Shown here piece by piece: positions 27,427 to 37,832 of a DNA stretch of 64,000 nt. The notes under the pieces were generated by a model. It saw only the letters and a program-made list of their open reading frames with translations. It searched no databases and was not told the origin of the DNA. The first letter of the stretch is position 1, and each line of letters opens with the position of its first letter. The DNA is from Candidatus Fonsibacter ubiquis (GTDB taxonomy: Bacteria > Pseudomonadota > Alphaproteobacteria > Pelagibacterales > Pelagibacteraceae), in assembly GCF_002688585.1 (NCBI RefSeq), contig NZ_CP024034.1, positions 425,501 to 489,500 of the forward strand, written 5' to 3'. A program made the position numbers and the translations under genes.

Positions 27427-28311
27427 ATGTTTAAAGGATCATTTACTGCATTAATAACACCATTTAAAAACAATCGATTGGATAAGAATGCTTTTATTAA
27501 ATTAATTCATCATCAAATTGATAATGGCACTAATGGATTAGTGCCTGGTGGAACTACCGGAGAATCTCCAACATTAAGTCATGCCGAACATAGGGAGATT
27601 ATTAAAATTTGTGTTCGTGAGTCAAAAGATAGAATTCCAATTATGGCTGGAACGGGATCTAATTCTACTGAAGAGGCTATTGATCTAACAAGATTTGCAG
27701 AGAAAGCGGGAGCAAGTGCAGCATTAATTGTAACACCTTATTATAATAAACCAACGCAGGAAGGTTTGTACCAACATTATAAGGCAATTAATAATCGATG
27801 CGGTATACCCATTTTTATTTATAACATTCCAGGTCGATCAGTAATTGATATGAGCGTCGATACAATGGCTCGTTTATTTGAATTAAAAAATATTGCTGGA
27901 GTAAAGGATGCGACTGGAGATCTCAATAGGGTCGTTCAACAACGAAAAAAATTAGGAAAAGATTTTATTCAATTCACTGGAGAAGATTCCAATGCATTTG
28001 AATTTAAATTAAGAGGGGGAGTAGGCTGTATATCTGTCACTGCTAATGTTGCTCCTAAACTTTGTTCTGAAATGCAAATTTTGTTAGATTATAAAACTGA
28101 CAAATTAATTTTTCAAAGAGCTAAAGAAATCAATAAAATGTTAAAACCATTACACGATTTGATGTTTGTGGAAACAAATCCTGCCCCAGTAAAGTTTGCT
28201 GTTAGTTTATTAAAGTTATGTTCAAAAGATTTACGTTTACCAATGGTAACTATTGCTAAAAAAAATCAAATCAGAATTAAGAATTTATTAAAAAAACTTT
28301 CATTAATTTAA
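27427..28311 (+). CDS. dapA: 4-hydroxy-tetrahydrodipicolinate synthase
   Basis: 294 aa. It condenses pyruvate with aspartate semialdehyde, opening the diaminopimelate/lysine branch. The Schiff-base Lys160 is in GVKDATGD; GGTTGES at residues 41-47 and Tyr132 in IYNIPGR complete the site. Length and residue spacing are canonical. It heads a plus-strand run; smpB follows after 3 nt. Confidence 0.95.
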   Translation: MFKGSFTALITPFKNNRLDKNAFIKLIHHQIDNGTNGLVPGGTTGESPTLSHAEHREIIKICVRESKDRIPIMAGTGSNSTEEAIDLTRFAEKAGASAALIVTPYYNKPTQEGLYQHYKAINNRCGIPIFIYNIPGRSVIDMSVDTMARLFELKNIAGVKDATGDLNRVVQQRKKLGKDFIQFTGEDSNAFEFKLRGGVGCISVTANVAPKLCSEMQILLDYKTDKLIFQRAKEINKMLKPLHDLMFVETNPAPVKFAVSLLKLCSKDLRLPMVTIAKKNQIRIKNLLKKLSLI

Positions 28312-28314
28312 TTA

Positions 28315-28782
28315 ATGAAAAAAGATGAGGGCAATTATCAGGTAGTTGCAAACAATAGAAAAGCTAGTTTTAATTATTTTCTTTTAGAATTAATTGAAGC
28401 TGGAATAGCTTTGTTAGGATCTGAAGTTAAATCTTTACGATTAGGTAAGGGCAATATCGCAGAATCTTATGCTGTTGATATTAGCGGAGAACTTTTTTTA
28501 CAAAATTCTTATATTCCTGAATATAATCAATCCTCATATAATAATCATGATCCAAGAAGGCTTAGAAAATTATTATTAAGCAAAAAACAAATTAATAAAA
28601 TAATTGGAAAGATTAATCAAGAAGGCTTAACGGTTGTTCCAGTCAGAATGTATTTTAATCACAAAGGAATTGCCAAAGTACAAATTGCTATTGCTAAAGG
28701 AAAAAAACAACACGATAAGCGACATACAAAAAAAACTAGAGATTGGGAAAGAGAAAAATCGAGAGTTTTTAGAAAAAACTAA
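28315..28782 (+). CDS. smpB: SsrA-binding protein SmpB
   Basis: 155 aa. It binds tmRNA and loads it on stalled ribosomes. Seen: [10 protein letters not shown] at the N-terminus, [19 protein letters not shown], the central [13 protein letters not shown]-like segment ([19 protein letters not shown]) and the basic C-terminal tail [21 protein letters not shown]-type motif, which enters the decoding centre. No tmRNA gene is seen in the window. Two nt separate it from folK. Confidence 0.96.
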   Translation: MKKDEGNYQVVANNRKASFNYFLLELIEAGIALLGSEVKSLRLGKGNIAESYAVDISGELFLQNSYIPEYNQSSYNNHDPRRLRKLLLSKKQINKIIGKINQEGLTVVPVRMYFNHKGIAKVQIAIAKGKKQHDKRHTKKTRDWEREKSRVFRKN

Positions 28783-28784
28783 CT

Positions 28785-29288
28785 ATGATACTTCTCTCAC
28801 TCGGATCAAATCTGCCATCTAAATTTGGTGACAGTAAACAAACTTTGCTAAAATGTTATGAATTTTTTAATAATGATGAGGTTAAAATATTAAAAAAATC
28901 CAGTTTTTATGAAAGTGTTGCTGTACCAAATAAATTAGATCCTAAATTTATTAATAGTGTAATTTCCATTGAGACAAAATTTTCAGCAGAGGAGCTGATA
29001 CAATACATTTTTAAAGTAGAGAAAGAATTTCATCGAAAACGAGATCTAATTAACGCTCCACGAACATGTGATATTGATATTATAGATTTTAATGGGCAAA
29101 TAATAAATATTTCTAATAAGAATATTTCATTAAAAATTCCACATCCACGTTTAGAACAAAGAAGTTTTGTTTTATTTCCAATTAGAGAAATTGACAAAAA
29201 TTGGAAAAGCCCTTTGTCTGGAAAAAAAATTGATCAATTGATTGAAAATTTAGACATAGAATCCAAGAAGAACATTACAATTATATAA
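28785..29288 (+). CDS. folK: 2-amino-4-hydroxy-6-hydroxymethyldihydropteridine pyrophosphokinase
   Basis: 167 aa. It transfers pyrophosphate from ATP to the pterin in folate synthesis. SLGSNL is at residues 5-10, and the metal site Asp96/Asp98 lies in PRTCDIDIIDF, followed by IPHPRLEQRSFVLFP. No folB or folP lies beside it. In many alphaproteobacteria rpoZ follows at this point, but here rsh comes next after a 21-nt gap that contains the rsh promoter candidate. Confidence 0.93.
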   Translation: MILLSLGSNLPSKFGDSKQTLLKCYEFFNNDEVKILKKSSFYESVAVPNKLDPKFINSVISIETKFSAEELIQYIFKVEKEFHRKRDLINAPRTCDIDIIDFNGQIINISNKNISLKIPHPRLEQRSFVLFPIREIDKNWKSPLSGKKIDQLIENLDIESKKNITII

Positions 29289-29302
29289 AACTTTGATATA
29301 TT
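29274..29302 (+). promoter_or_regulatory. rsh promoter
   Basis: ATTACA (29274-29279), a 17-nt spacer and TATATT (29297-29302). The start codon at 29310 is 7 nt after the -10, so the RNA would begin at or next to the ATG. The -35 lies inside the end of folK. Confidence 0.45.
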
Positions 29303-29309
29303 TTTGTTC

Positions 29310-31028
29310 ATGCTTAATCAGCAAGAACTTCTAGATAAAGTTAAGATTTATAACAATTATATTGACGAAAATGTTGTTAAAAAAGCTTATAACTTTGCAT
29401 TTAATGTTCATAGAAATCAAAAGAGACTATCAGGCGATCCTTACATAACTCATCCCATTGCAGTTGCTGCTATTTTGTGTGACTTAAAAGTAGACACAGC
29501 CACTATTACTACAGCCTTACTACATGACACGATTGAAGATACAGAGGCAACATACCTTGAAGTTAATAAATTATTCGGCAAAGAAATTGCCGATCTTGTT
29601 GAGGGTGTTACAAAAATTTCAAGATTAGAAGATAAGTCTAAAGAATACTCTGTTGCTGAAAATTTTAGAAAACTAATATTAGCAACCTCAAAAGATATTA
29701 GAGTTTTATTAGTCAAATTAGCAGACAGACTTCATAACATGCGAACAATTAATAATATTGTTGATCCAGAAAAAAAATTAAGAATAGCAAAAGAGACCAT
29801 GGAAATTTATTCTCCATTAGCAGAGAGAATGGGAATGCATAATTTTCGTGATGAGCTTGAAGATTTAGCATTTAATGTTTTAAATCCTGAGGCAAGAAAA
29901 TTAATTACAGATCGCTTAATTCTTAACAAAGAAAGTTTAGGAGTAACCTTTTCTGAAATTTCAAAAAAAATATTAAAATTATTAGAAGAAAAAGGTATTA
30001 AAGCTAAAGTTACCGGCAGAGAAAAAACTCCTTTTTCCATTTGGAGAAAAATACAAAATAAGAGAATTTCCTTAGAACAAATTACGGATATTGTAGGTTT
30101 TAGAGTTATTTTGGATAATGTTGATTTGTGTTATCAAACTCTTGGCGTCTTTCATACTGAATGGTCAATGGTTCCAGGAAGATTTAAAGATTATATTTCA
30201 GTTCCAAAATCTAATAGTTATAAATCAATTCACACATCTGTAATTGGACCTAAACGACAAAAAATTGAAATTCAGATTAGAACTCATGAAATGCATGAGT
30301 TCGCAGAAAGAGGAGTAGCTGCTCATTGGAATTACAAAACTAACGAAAAGGTAAGTGATAAAACTCTAAAAGATTATAATTGGTTAAAAGATTTAGTTGA
30401 GATGTTAGAAAGTGGAGAAAATCCAGAACATTTTTTTGAGTATACAAAACTTCAACTGTTTCAAGATCAAGTATTTTGTTTTACTCCTAAAGGAGCACTT
30501 ATTCGCTTACCAGCAAATGCTACCCCGATAGATTTTGCTTACGCAGTTCATACTGAAATTGGCGACAAATGTATTGGTTGTAAAATTAACGGTAAAGAGT
30601 CACCTTTGCAAAGTATCCTAAATAATGGTGATGAAGTTCAAATTATCACTTCTTCTAAACCATCACCTTCAATGTACTGGTCATCCATAGCTAAAACAGG
30701 AAAAGCTAGGGCTGCAGTAAGAAGATATTGGAGTTTGAGAAAAACTAATAATTCAGAGGAAAAAGCTTACGATACTAGTTTATGGGTTCTTTTAAGTCAT
30801 AAGGCAGGAACTTTAGGAGAGGTTTGTACCATGATTGGAAAACACAAATGTAATATCTCAAATGTTGAGCTTGTTGATAAAAAAGATGATTTTATAAGTT
30901 TTATTTTTGACCTAGAGATTAAAAATTTAAAAGATTTTACGAACTTAATTTCTGAAATCAAACAACAAGGAATAAATTTTAAAATTATTAGAAATAGAAA
31001 AGTAGATGCTAACAGAAAAACAAACTAA
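29310..31028 (+). CDS. rsh: Bifunctional (p)ppGpp synthetase/hydrolase (RSH)
   Basis: 572 aa from the ATG at 29310 (a TTG two codons earlier is possible). It makes and degrades (p)ppGpp. The HD hydrolase motif is His72-Asp73 in ALLHDTIEDT; the synthetase domain carries RFKD at 291-294, the RXKD form typical of bifunctional enzymes (RelA has EXDD). A TGS domain (VFCFTPKG) follows, then a linker and an ACT domain (AGTLGEVCTMIGKH). The zinc-finger/conserved-Cys domain of longer RSHs is missing. It overlaps pyrE by 23 nt. Confidence 0.94.
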   Translation: MLNQQELLDKVKIYNNYIDENVVKKAYNFAFNVHRNQKRLSGDPYITHPIAVAAILCDLKVDTATITTALLHDTIEDTEATYLEVNKLFGKEIADLVEGVTKISRLEDKSKEYSVAENFRKLILATSKDIRVLLVKLADRLHNMRTINNIVDPEKKLRIAKETMEIYSPLAERMGMHNFRDELEDLAFNVLNPEARKLITDRLILNKESLGVTFSEISKKILKLLEEKGIKAKVTGREKTPFSIWRKIQNKRISLEQITDIVGFRVILDNVDLCYQTLGVFHTEWSMVPGRFKDYISVPKSNSYKSIHTSVIGPKRQKIEIQIRTHEMHEFAERGVAAHWNYKTNEKVSDKTLKDYNWLKDLVEMLESGENPEHFFEYTKLQLFQDQVFCFTPKGALIRLPANATPIDFAYAVHTEIGDKCIGCKINGKESPLQSILNNGDEVQIITSSKPSPSMYWSSIAKTGKARAAVRRYWSLRKTNNSEEKAYDTSLWVLLSHKAGTLGEVCTMIGKHKCNISNVELVDKKDDFISFIFDLEIKNLKDFTNLISEIKQQGINFKIIRNRKVDANRKTN

Positions 31029-31590
31029 GAAAATTTTTTTAGATACGAAAGCCTTATTACAAGGTCACTTTATTTTATCCTCAGGATTACACAGTGAATA
31101 TTATTTACAATGCGCTAAATTATTAATGCATCCAAAATATTCTGAGTCAGTATGTAAATCCTTATCAAAAAAAATAAGAAAAGTTTTTAAAAAAATAGAT
31201 TTAATTGTTGCGCCCGCTATGGGAGGAATTATTGTCGGATATGAGGTTGCAAGACATTTAAAATTGCCTTCAGTTTTTACTGAACGCGTCTCTGGAGAAT
31301 TTCAATTAAGACGTGGCTTTGAAATTAAGCCAGGTGCAAAAGTGTTGATTGTTGAGGATGTTATTACAACAGGTAAATCAAGTATGGAGTGTGCCCAGGT
31401 TGTAAAAAAATTAAAAGGAAATGTTATAGGATTTGCATGTATTGTAGACCGCTCAAATAAACAAAGTTCTATTAATTTAGAAATTGTTTCACAAATCACG
31501 TTTGATATTCCCGTTTTTAAGGCAAACGAAATTCCTTCTAAATTAAAATCAATTCCAGCAATTAAGCCTGGAAGTAGGAATTTAATTTAA
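31006..31590 (+). CDS. pyrE: Orotate phosphoribosyltransferase
   Basis: 194 aa. It joins orotate and PRPP to give OMP. The PRPP motif VLIVEDVITTGKS is at residues 113-125; FILSSGLHSEYY at 22-33 is the orotate/PRPP loop. The 23-nt overlap with rsh is unusually long for this window but both frames are intact. The stop is followed directly by pdxJ. Placement of pyrE inside the rsh-pdxJ run links pyrimidine synthesis to stringent-response expression only by location. Confidence 0.93.
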   Translation: MLTEKQTKKIFLDTKALLQGHFILSSGLHSEYYLQCAKLLMHPKYSESVCKSLSKKIRKVFKKIDLIVAPAMGGIIVGYEVARHLKLPSVFTERVSGEFQLRRGFEIKPGAKVLIVEDVITTGKSSMECAQVVKKLKGNVIGFACIVDRSNKQSSINLEIVSQITFDIPVFKANEIPSKLKSIPAIKPGSRNLI

Positions 31591-32325
31591 ATGAGAAAAA
31601 GAATTAGATTAGGTTTTAACATTGATCATGTGGCTACAGTAAGAAATGCAAGAGGTGATGATTATCCATCGCCATCTAGGGCCGCGCTAATAGCTCAAAA
31701 TCATGGAGCTGACTCTATCACAGTTCATTTAAGAGAAGATCGAAGACATATTCAGGATCAAGACTTAATAGAATTAAAAAAAAAAATTAAAATTCCAATA
31801 AATTTAGAAATGGCTTTAACGCCTGAAATGCTTAAAATTGCATTAAAATTAAAACCTAAGTTTGTATGTATTGTTCCTGAAAGAAGAGAAGAAGTCACCA
31901 CTGAAGGCGGGTTAAATTTAAATTATAAAACCAATTATTTGAAAAAAGTTATACGCTTATTAAAAAATAAAAATATTCAAGTTTCCTTATTTATAGAACC
32001 AAGCCTAAAAAGTGTTGTTATGGCAAAAAAAATGGGCTCAGATAATATTGAATTACATACTGGAAAATATTGTAGATTTTTTAGACAGGGTAATAATCTA
32101 AATACTAGAAAAGAGTTTTTGAGAATAAAAGAAGCTGCAAAACTTGGTAATAAATTAAACTTAGGAGTTCATGCGGGTCATGGCTTAAATTTTATAACTG
32201 CAAAAAAAATTTCACAAATAACTGAAATTTCAGAGTTGAATATCGGACATTTTTTTATATCAGAGTCGATATTTTTTGGTATAGCTAATGTCCTAAAAAA
32301 GTTTAATAAAATTTTAAATCGATGA
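31591..32325 (+). CDS. pdxJ: Pyridoxine 5'-phosphate synthase
   Basis: 244 aa, full length. It closes the pyridoxine ring from 1-deoxyxylulose 5-phosphate and 3-amino-2-oxopropyl phosphate. The family opening FNIDHVATVRNARG is at residues 9-22, and SITVHLREDRRHIQ and INLEMALTPEM follow, with the late LGVHAGHGLN. It starts immediately after pyrE and overlaps acpS by 4 nt, the usual pdxJ-acpS order. Confidence 0.96.
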   Translation: MRKRIRLGFNIDHVATVRNARGDDYPSPSRAALIAQNHGADSITVHLREDRRHIQDQDLIELKKKIKIPINLEMALTPEMLKIALKLKPKFVCIVPERREEVTTEGGLNLNYKTNYLKKVIRLLKNKNIQVSLFIEPSLKSVVMAKKMGSDNIELHTGKYCRFFRQGNNLNTRKEFLRIKEAAKLGNKLNLGVHAGHGLNFITAKKISQITEISELNIGHFFISESIFFGIANVLKKFNKILNR

Positions 32326-32714
32326 ATGTAATTGGCTTGGGGACGGATATTGTAAATATTAATAGAATAAAAAAAATTTATTCTAAATATGGTAACCAGT
32401 TTTTAAATAAAATTTTGACCGAGTCTGAAAAAAAATCTGAAAAAAAACTATCTAGATTTAAGAATGTTTCAACAATTGCTAAAAGATTTGCTGCTAAAGA
32501 AGCTATCTCAAAAGCAATTGGATATGGTTTTTCAAATGGCATCCATTTTAAGGATATAGAAATATACAATGATGAGAGCGGCAAGCCTTATGCTAATTTA
32601 AATGGCAAAGCCAAGACCATAGTTAATAAAATATCTAAGAAATATAATATTTTTTTAACTCTATCCGATGATAAACCGTGGGCTGTTGCAACGGCTCTAA
32701 TTACTTCTGAATGA
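32322..32714 (+). CDS. acpS: Holo-[acyl-carrier-protein] synthase
   Basis: 130 aa. It adds 4'-phosphopantetheine to ACP. GLGTDIVNI at residues 5-13 carries the metal-binding Asp, and KRFAAKEAISKAIG is the second signature with Glu. The end LSDDKPWAVATALI fits the family. It overlaps pdxJ and lepB by 4 nt each, so translation is coupled. Confidence 0.95.
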   Translation: MNVIGLGTDIVNINRIKKIYSKYGNQFLNKILTESEKKSEKKLSRFKNVSTIAKRFAAKEAISKAIGYGFSNGIHFKDIEIYNDESGKPYANLNGKAKTIVNKISKKYNIFLTLSDDKPWAVATALITSE

Positions 32715-33436
32715 AAAAAATTATCATTGATAATGCAAAAACACTCATTTTTGCTTTTCTAATTGCATTATTTATAAGAACTTTTTTTTTCCAGCCCTTT
32801 TATATTCCATCATCATCTATGGAGGAAAGTTTACTTGTAGGAGATAGGCTGTTTGTTACTAAATTTACTTACGGTTATAGTAAACATTCTTTACCTTTTA
32901 GCCCAAATATTTCCGACAAAAGAATTTTATTCTCTTCTCCTGAAAGAGGGGATGTAATTGTTTTTAAAACTCCAGAGGATAACGATACAGATTATATTAA
33001 GCGTTTAATAGGATTGCCCGGTGATAAAATTCAAATGCTCAATGGTGTGCTAAATATTAACAATAAACCGATAAAGAGAGAATTTATTAAAAATGACTTC
33101 GTACTATGTGGTGGGACTAAAATTAAGTCAAATTTTTACCAAGAAACATTACCAAATGGAAAAACTTATTTAGCCGCTTACTCTGAAAAAAATTCATCAA
33201 AAGACACTGATGTTTATTTAATACCTCAAAATAAATTTTTTTTTATGGGTGATAACAGAGATTGTTCGCAAGATAGCAGATATCTTTCTAGCGTTGGATA
33301 TGTAGATAAAATTAATTTGGTAGGTAAGGCGCAAATTTTATTTTTTTCAAATAACGAAGAAATAGGAAATTTATTTACTTTTTGGAAATGGCATAAATCC
33401 ATAAGATTTAATAGAATCTTAAAATTTATTAAATGA
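32711..33436 (+). CDS. lepB: Signal peptidase I
   Basis: 241 aa, a membrane-anchored serine protease cleaving Sec/Tat signal peptides on the periplasmic side. One N-terminal helix (residues 9-27) precedes the catalytic Ser36 in IPSSSMEESLLVGD and Lys97 in YIKRLIGLPGD; GDNRDCSQDSR is box E. It lies in the conserved acpS-lepB-rnc-era order, overlapping neighbours by 4 nt. Confidence 0.95.
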   Translation: MKKIIIDNAKTLIFAFLIALFIRTFFFQPFYIPSSSMEESLLVGDRLFVTKFTYGYSKHSLPFSPNISDKRILFSSPERGDVIVFKTPEDNDTDYIKRLIGLPGDKIQMLNGVLNINNKPIKREFIKNDFVLCGGTKIKSNFYQETLPNGKTYLAAYSEKNSSKDTDVYLIPQNKFFFMGDNRDCSQDSRYLSSVGYVDKINLVGKAQILFFSNNEEIGNLFTFWKWHKSIRFNRILKFIK

Positions 33437-34113
33437 TTTCTGATAATAAGATCAGTGATGTAGAAAAAATTATTGGTGTAAAATTTTCAAACAAAAAATT
33501 CTTATCACAAGCTTTAGTTCATAAAAGTTTTTCCAATGACAATTCCTCTAATAATGAAATTTTAGAATTTTTAGGTGATAGAGTTTTAGGATTGGTACTT
33601 GCTAAAAAATTAATCAATTTGTACCCCAACGATAAAGAAGGACAGCTTGATAAAAAATTAGCCTCACTAATTAATAAAAAAGTTTGTGCAAAAGTAATAG
33701 AAAAATATGATTTATTAAAATTCATATCAATAAGCAAAGGGCAAAAGAAAATTAAAACAGGAAACCTAAAAATTTTAGGAGATTTGTGTGAGTCTCTTAT
33801 AGGAGCAATATATATTGATAGAGGATTTGAAGTTGTCGAAAAATTTATTTTTGATTTATGGAAAGATCAACTAAAGCAATCAAGTGAAATTAAAATTGAT
33901 GCAAAAACAAAGCTGCAAGAATTATCTTTAAAACTTTATAAAGAGCTTCCAAAATACAAAGACTTATCAACCTCTGGACCTGCGCATAAGCCGATTTTTA
34001 AAGTTTCAGTTAATATTAAAAAGTCCAAATCGTTTATTGGCGAAGGTTCCTCAAAAAGAAATGCTGAACAAAAAGCAGCTCAATCATTATTAGATAGTTT
34101 AGATAATGAATAA
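33433..34113 (+). CDS. rnc: Ribonuclease III
   Basis: 226 aa. It cuts double-stranded RNA in rRNA and mRNA processing. The signature NEILEFLGDRVLGL is at residues 41-54, with the metal-binding Glu and Asp; LGDLCESLIGAIYID carries the second acidic pair. A C-terminal double-stranded RNA-binding domain (from about 155, with SSKRNAEQKAAQSLL) closes the protein. It overlaps lepB by 4 and era by 8 nt. Confidence 0.95.
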   Translation: MISDNKISDVEKIIGVKFSNKKFLSQALVHKSFSNDNSSNNEILEFLGDRVLGLVLAKKLINLYPNDKEGQLDKKLASLINKKVCAKVIEKYDLLKFISISKGQKKIKTGNLKILGDLCESLIGAIYIDRGFEVVEKFIFDLWKDQLKQSSEIKIDAKTKLQELSLKLYKELPKYKDLSTSGPAHKPIFKVSVNIKKSKSFIGEGSSKRNAEQKAAQSLLDSLDNE

Positions 34114-34939
34114 AAAAAGAATAGGATATGCCTGTTTAATCGGACCAACAAATGCAGGCAAATCAACTTTACTAAACACAATTTTTAAAAAAAAAATCTC
34201 AATTGTTTCTCATAAAGTTCAAACAACAAATTTTGCAATAGAGGTTGTTAAATATCACAAGGATAACAAGATTATTTTTGTAGATACTCCTGGTCTTTAT
34301 AATAAAAAAAATAATACTAACTTTTTAAATGACGTAAATATTGAAGTTAAAAGATCAGATGTAATCGTTATAATTTTAGATATTTCTATTCATTTATTTT
34401 ATGAAGAAATTCTTGAAAAAATTATTAAAAATATAAAAAAACCAAAAATATTAGTATTTAATAAAATTGATAAAGTTTCACAGGAATTTGCAATCGAGCA
34501 GGTTAATAAATCTAATTTTGTTAAAAATTTTGATGAAATTTATTACGTTTCAGCTCTAAAAAACAAAAATATTAATAATCTTTTAGATGGGATTGTTTCA
34601 AAACTTCCTGAGGGTGATTTTGAAAATTCTATTAATTTTGAAACAAATATATCTAAAGATGTTTTTTTTTCTGAACTTACACGCGAGGCAGTATTTAAAT
34701 ATTTAAACCAAGAGTTGCCATACCAGATTTATGTAAAAACTTATAAATTTGAAAAAGAAAATAGGAATTATAAAATTTACCAATATATTTATGTAAAAAA
34801 TAATAATCATAAAAAAATTATTTTAGGAAAAAATGGGAGTGTTATTAAAAAAATTGGTATAGCAGCTAGAAAAGAAATTGAAAAATTATTTAAACACAAA
34901 GTTAGTTTATTTTTAGACGTACAAACATCTAAGCAATGA
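34106..34939 (+). CDS. era: GTPase Era
   Basis: 277 aa. The 16S rRNA-binding GTPase works in 30S maturation. G1 GPTNAGKST is at residues 13-21, G3 VDTPGLY, G4 NKID; the C-terminal KH domain has IILGKNGSVIKKIG and ARKEIEKLF. It is slightly short and Lys-rich. It starts within the end of rnc and overlaps recO by 4 nt, the standard rnc-era-recO block. Confidence 0.95.
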   Translation: MNKKRIGYACLIGPTNAGKSTLLNTIFKKKISIVSHKVQTTNFAIEVVKYHKDNKIIFVDTPGLYNKKNNTNFLNDVNIEVKRSDVIVIILDISIHLFYEEILEKIIKNIKKPKILVFNKIDKVSQEFAIEQVNKSNFVKNFDEIYYVSALKNKNINNLLDGIVSKLPEGDFENSINFETNISKDVFFSELTREAVFKYLNQELPYQIYVKTYKFEKENRNYKIYQYIYVKNNNHKKIILGKNGSVIKKIGIAARKEIEKLFKHKVSLFLDVQTSKQ

Positions 34940-35586
34940 CTTGGAGTGATGAGGGATACATACTTGGAGTTAATATTTACGGTGAAAATTCCTCTATTAT
35001 AAGCATTCTTTCAAAGGATCATGGTCATCATAAAGGAATAATTTATGGAGGAACTTCTTCTAAATTAAAAAAATTAATTCACATTGGTAATAAAATTAAA
35101 GTTACTTGGAAGTCAAAATCAGAGGATGCAATCGGTTACTATAATTTTGAATTGATGGATGCAATAGCTCCAAAATATTTTGATAATGATAAAAAATTAA
35201 CAGCTATATTATCAGCCACAAGTATCTGTCTAAAAATATTGCCTGAAAGAAATGTATATTTAACTGTTTACAACTCTTTTGAGGATTTATTTAAATCATT
35301 AAATTCTAATGATTTTTTTAAAAAATACGTTTTATGGGAGAGATTTTTGTTATCGGAGCTCGGCTACAATCTTCATTTAGAAAGTAAAGAAACTTTAAAA
35401 TTATTTAATAAAAATTTAAGTTATCCACAATATTTTAATGATAATTCAGCATCCTTTACTGATAAAGACATTTACAACGGGTTGTTAATTAACAAGCACC
35501 AATTATTAAATTATATTTTTGAACCAAATAAAGTTAAATTTCCTTTTTATAGAATAAAATTAGAAAATTTCTTCAATGAAAAATAA
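34936..35586 (+). CDS. recO: DNA repair protein RecO
   Basis: 216 aa. It assists RecR in loading RecA at gaps. The N-terminal OB-fold shows [33 protein letters not shown], split here into its recognisable parts ([18 protein letters not shown]). The C-terminal part is divergent, and no full Cys zinc site is seen. Identification rests on the OB fold and the era-recO-parC order. It overlaps parC by 11 nt. Confidence 0.88.
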   Translation: MTWSDEGYILGVNIYGENSSIISILSKDHGHHKGIIYGGTSSKLKKLIHIGNKIKVTWKSKSEDAIGYYNFELMDAIAPKYFDNDKKLTAILSATSICLKILPERNVYLTVYNSFEDLFKSLNSNDFFKKYVLWERFLLSELGYNLHLESKETLKLFNKNLSYPQYFNDNSASFTDKDIYNGLLINKHQLLNYIFEPNKVKFPFYRIKLENFFNEK

Positions 35587-37828
35587 AGATAATATTTTAA
35601 ATGCATCCTTAGCAACTGAGTTTAGCCAAAAGTATTTAGCCTATGCATTATCAACGATTACGCATAGAGCACTACCTGATGTTAGAGATGGTTTAAAACC
35701 AGTTCACCGCCGACTGCTTTACGCCATGTATCTTTTAAATTTAGGATCAAAATTACAACCTAAGAAATCTGCAAGAGTAGTTGGGGATGTTATCGGTAAA
35801 TTTCATCCTCATGGAGACCAGTCTGTTTACGATGCATTAGTGAGATTAGCTCAAGATTTTTCAATTCGTTACCCATTAGTAAACGGTCAGGGTAATTTTG
35901 GAAATATTGACGGCGATAATGCTGCTGCCATGAGATACACGGAGGCAAAACTCACTGAAATTTCCGAACTTTTGCTAGAAAATATAGATGAAGAAACGGT
36001 GGATTTTAAAAGTACTTATGATGGTGATTTACAAGAGCCTTTAGTATTTCCTGCCAAATTTCCAAATTTATTAGCAAATGGAGCATCTGGAATTGCTGTT
36101 GGAATGGCAACAAGCATACCACCACATAATATTGTCGAAATTTGCGAAGGTTTAAAAATTGTCAATCATGACAAAAATGTTTCTATAAAAGAATTATTAA
36201 AAGTTCTTCCAGGTCCTGATTTTCCAACGGGTGGTATTTTAAATAATAATAAGTCAGAAATATTAAAAGCCTACACAAGTGGAAGAGGTTTTTTTGAACT
36301 AAGGTCTTCTTATAAAATTGAGGATTTAGGCAGAGGTCAATATCAAATATCAATACATGAAATTCCCTATCAAGTAAGTAAATCGACTTTAATAGAAAAG
36401 ATTGCAGATCTAATTATAAGTAAAAAAAATAAATTAATTGATAATGTTATAGATGAGTCAGATCAATTAGTTCGCATCATTATCCGTCCAAAAAACAGAA
36501 ATGTTAAACCTGAAGTATTGATGGAAAGTTTGTTCAGACAAACCGATTTACAGGTAAGAATTCCATTAAACATGAACGTTTTAAATTCAAAGTTACAGCC
36601 AAAAGTAATGTCGATAAAAGAAGTTTTAGTAAATTTTTTATCCCATCGTTATGAAGTTTTAATAAGAAAATCAGAATTTAGATTAAAGAATATCAAAAAC
36701 AGAATAGAAATTTTAATTGGATTTATTAAAGTTTATCACAATTTAGATAAAATTATTAAAATTATAAGAAATGCAGATGATCCAAAACTACAACTGGTAA
36801 AAAAATTTAAGTTCACACAAAATCAAGTAAATGCAATTTTGGATATGCGTTTAAGAAATCTTAGAAAATTAGAAGAAAAAGAAATTAAGCAAGAATATAA
36901 AGATTTATTATCTGAAAAAAACTTTTTAACAAAATTATTATCTTCTAAATCTTTACAAAAAAAAGAAATAGATAGTGAAATAGATTTTTTGATTAAAAAA
37001 TTTAAAGATAATCCATTATTAGGCAAAAGAAGAACTCAATTAGATAAATTTGGAAGTGTTAATGAAGAAGACTTTGATAATGAGATTAAATCTGATCATC
37101 CTCTTACAATTACCATTCTTAAAAATGGTTTTATTAAATCACAAAAATCTTTTGTTAAAAATTTGGAAGAACAAATTGGAAATGAAAGTAGCTCTTTATT
37201 AATTCATGCTCGCTCCAACGATAAAGTTATATTAGCTTCAAATTTTGGTAAATTTTATACAATTGAGGCTGATAACATCTTAACTGGATCATCAACAGGA
37301 AGGCCAATTTCTTCATACTTATCCCTTACTGACAATGAAAAAATTATTGATGGCTTTAAATTTGATAATGAAGGTGAAATTTTTATCTACACTAGAGAAG
37401 GATATGGTTTTGTTGCTTTAGAAAAAAACCTTGAAACTAATAAAAAAACCGGAAAAAAAGTGATGAATGTTAAGGGTGATGATAGGGTTATTGGAGTTTC
37501 TAGAGTAATTAAAGATTATGATGCCGTTGCAGTCATTTGTGAGGCTGACAAGAAAAATAAGATGCTTGCTTTTAACATTAACGAACTTCCAAAATTAGAT
37601 AAGGGCAGAGGTGTTATTTTAGTTAAAGGAAAATCGCTAAAGGTTATTAATGCTACAGTATTTAATTCAAAGTCGGTTATAAAAGATCAAATGGATAAAA
37701 CTCTGTTTGATAAATCTGCAATAGAGGACAATTTTGCAAAGAGAGCTCAATCTGGAAAGATTATTAAGAATTATAAAAATCAGATTATGAATAGAAATTT
37801 TGAAAATAACATTAGATGTCATTTATAA
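35576..37828 (+). CDS. parC: DNA topoisomerase IV subunit A
   Basis: 750 aa. It is the DNA-cutting subunit that, with ParE, decatenates chromosomes. The catalytic Tyr121 lies in [27 protein letters not shown] and [17 protein letters not shown] are canonical, and a C-terminal beta-pinwheel region has the GTGRP-like repeats. The order after recO and the divergent C-terminus favour ParC over GyrA, which would carry a GyrA box QRRGGKG; no such box is seen. parE is not in the window. Confidence 0.9.
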   Translation: MKNKDNILNASLATEFSQKYLAYALSTITHRALPDVRDGLKPVHRRLLYAMYLLNLGSKLQPKKSARVVGDVIGKFHPHGDQSVYDALVRLAQDFSIRYPLVNGQGNFGNIDGDNAAAMRYTEAKLTEISELLLENIDEETVDFKSTYDGDLQEPLVFPAKFPNLLANGASGIAVGMATSIPPHNIVEICEGLKIVNHDKNVSIKELLKVLPGPDFPTGGILNNNKSEILKAYTSGRGFFELRSSYKIEDLGRGQYQISIHEIPYQVSKSTLIEKIADLIISKKNKLIDNVIDESDQLVRIIIRPKNRNVKPEVLMESLFRQTDLQVRIPLNMNVLNSKLQPKVMSIKEVLVNFLSHRYEVLIRKSEFRLKNIKNRIEILIGFIKVYHNLDKIIKIIRNADDPKLQLVKKFKFTQNQVNAILDMRLRNLRKLEEKEIKQEYKDLLSEKNFLTKLLSSKSLQKKEIDSEIDFLIKKFKDNPLLGKRRTQLDKFGSVNEEDFDNEIKSDHPLTITILKNGFIKSQKSFVKNLEEQIGNESSSLLIHARSNDKVILASNFGKFYTIEADNILTGSSTGRPISSYLSLTDNEKIIDGFKFDNEGEIFIYTREGYGFVALEKNLETNKKTGKKVMNVKGDDRVIGVSRVIKDYDAVAVICEADKKNKMLAFNINELPKLDKGRGVILVKGKSLKVINATVFNSKSVIKDQMDKTLFDKSAIEDNFAKRAQSGKIIKNYKNQIMNRNFENNIRCHL

Positions 37829-37832
37829 TACG

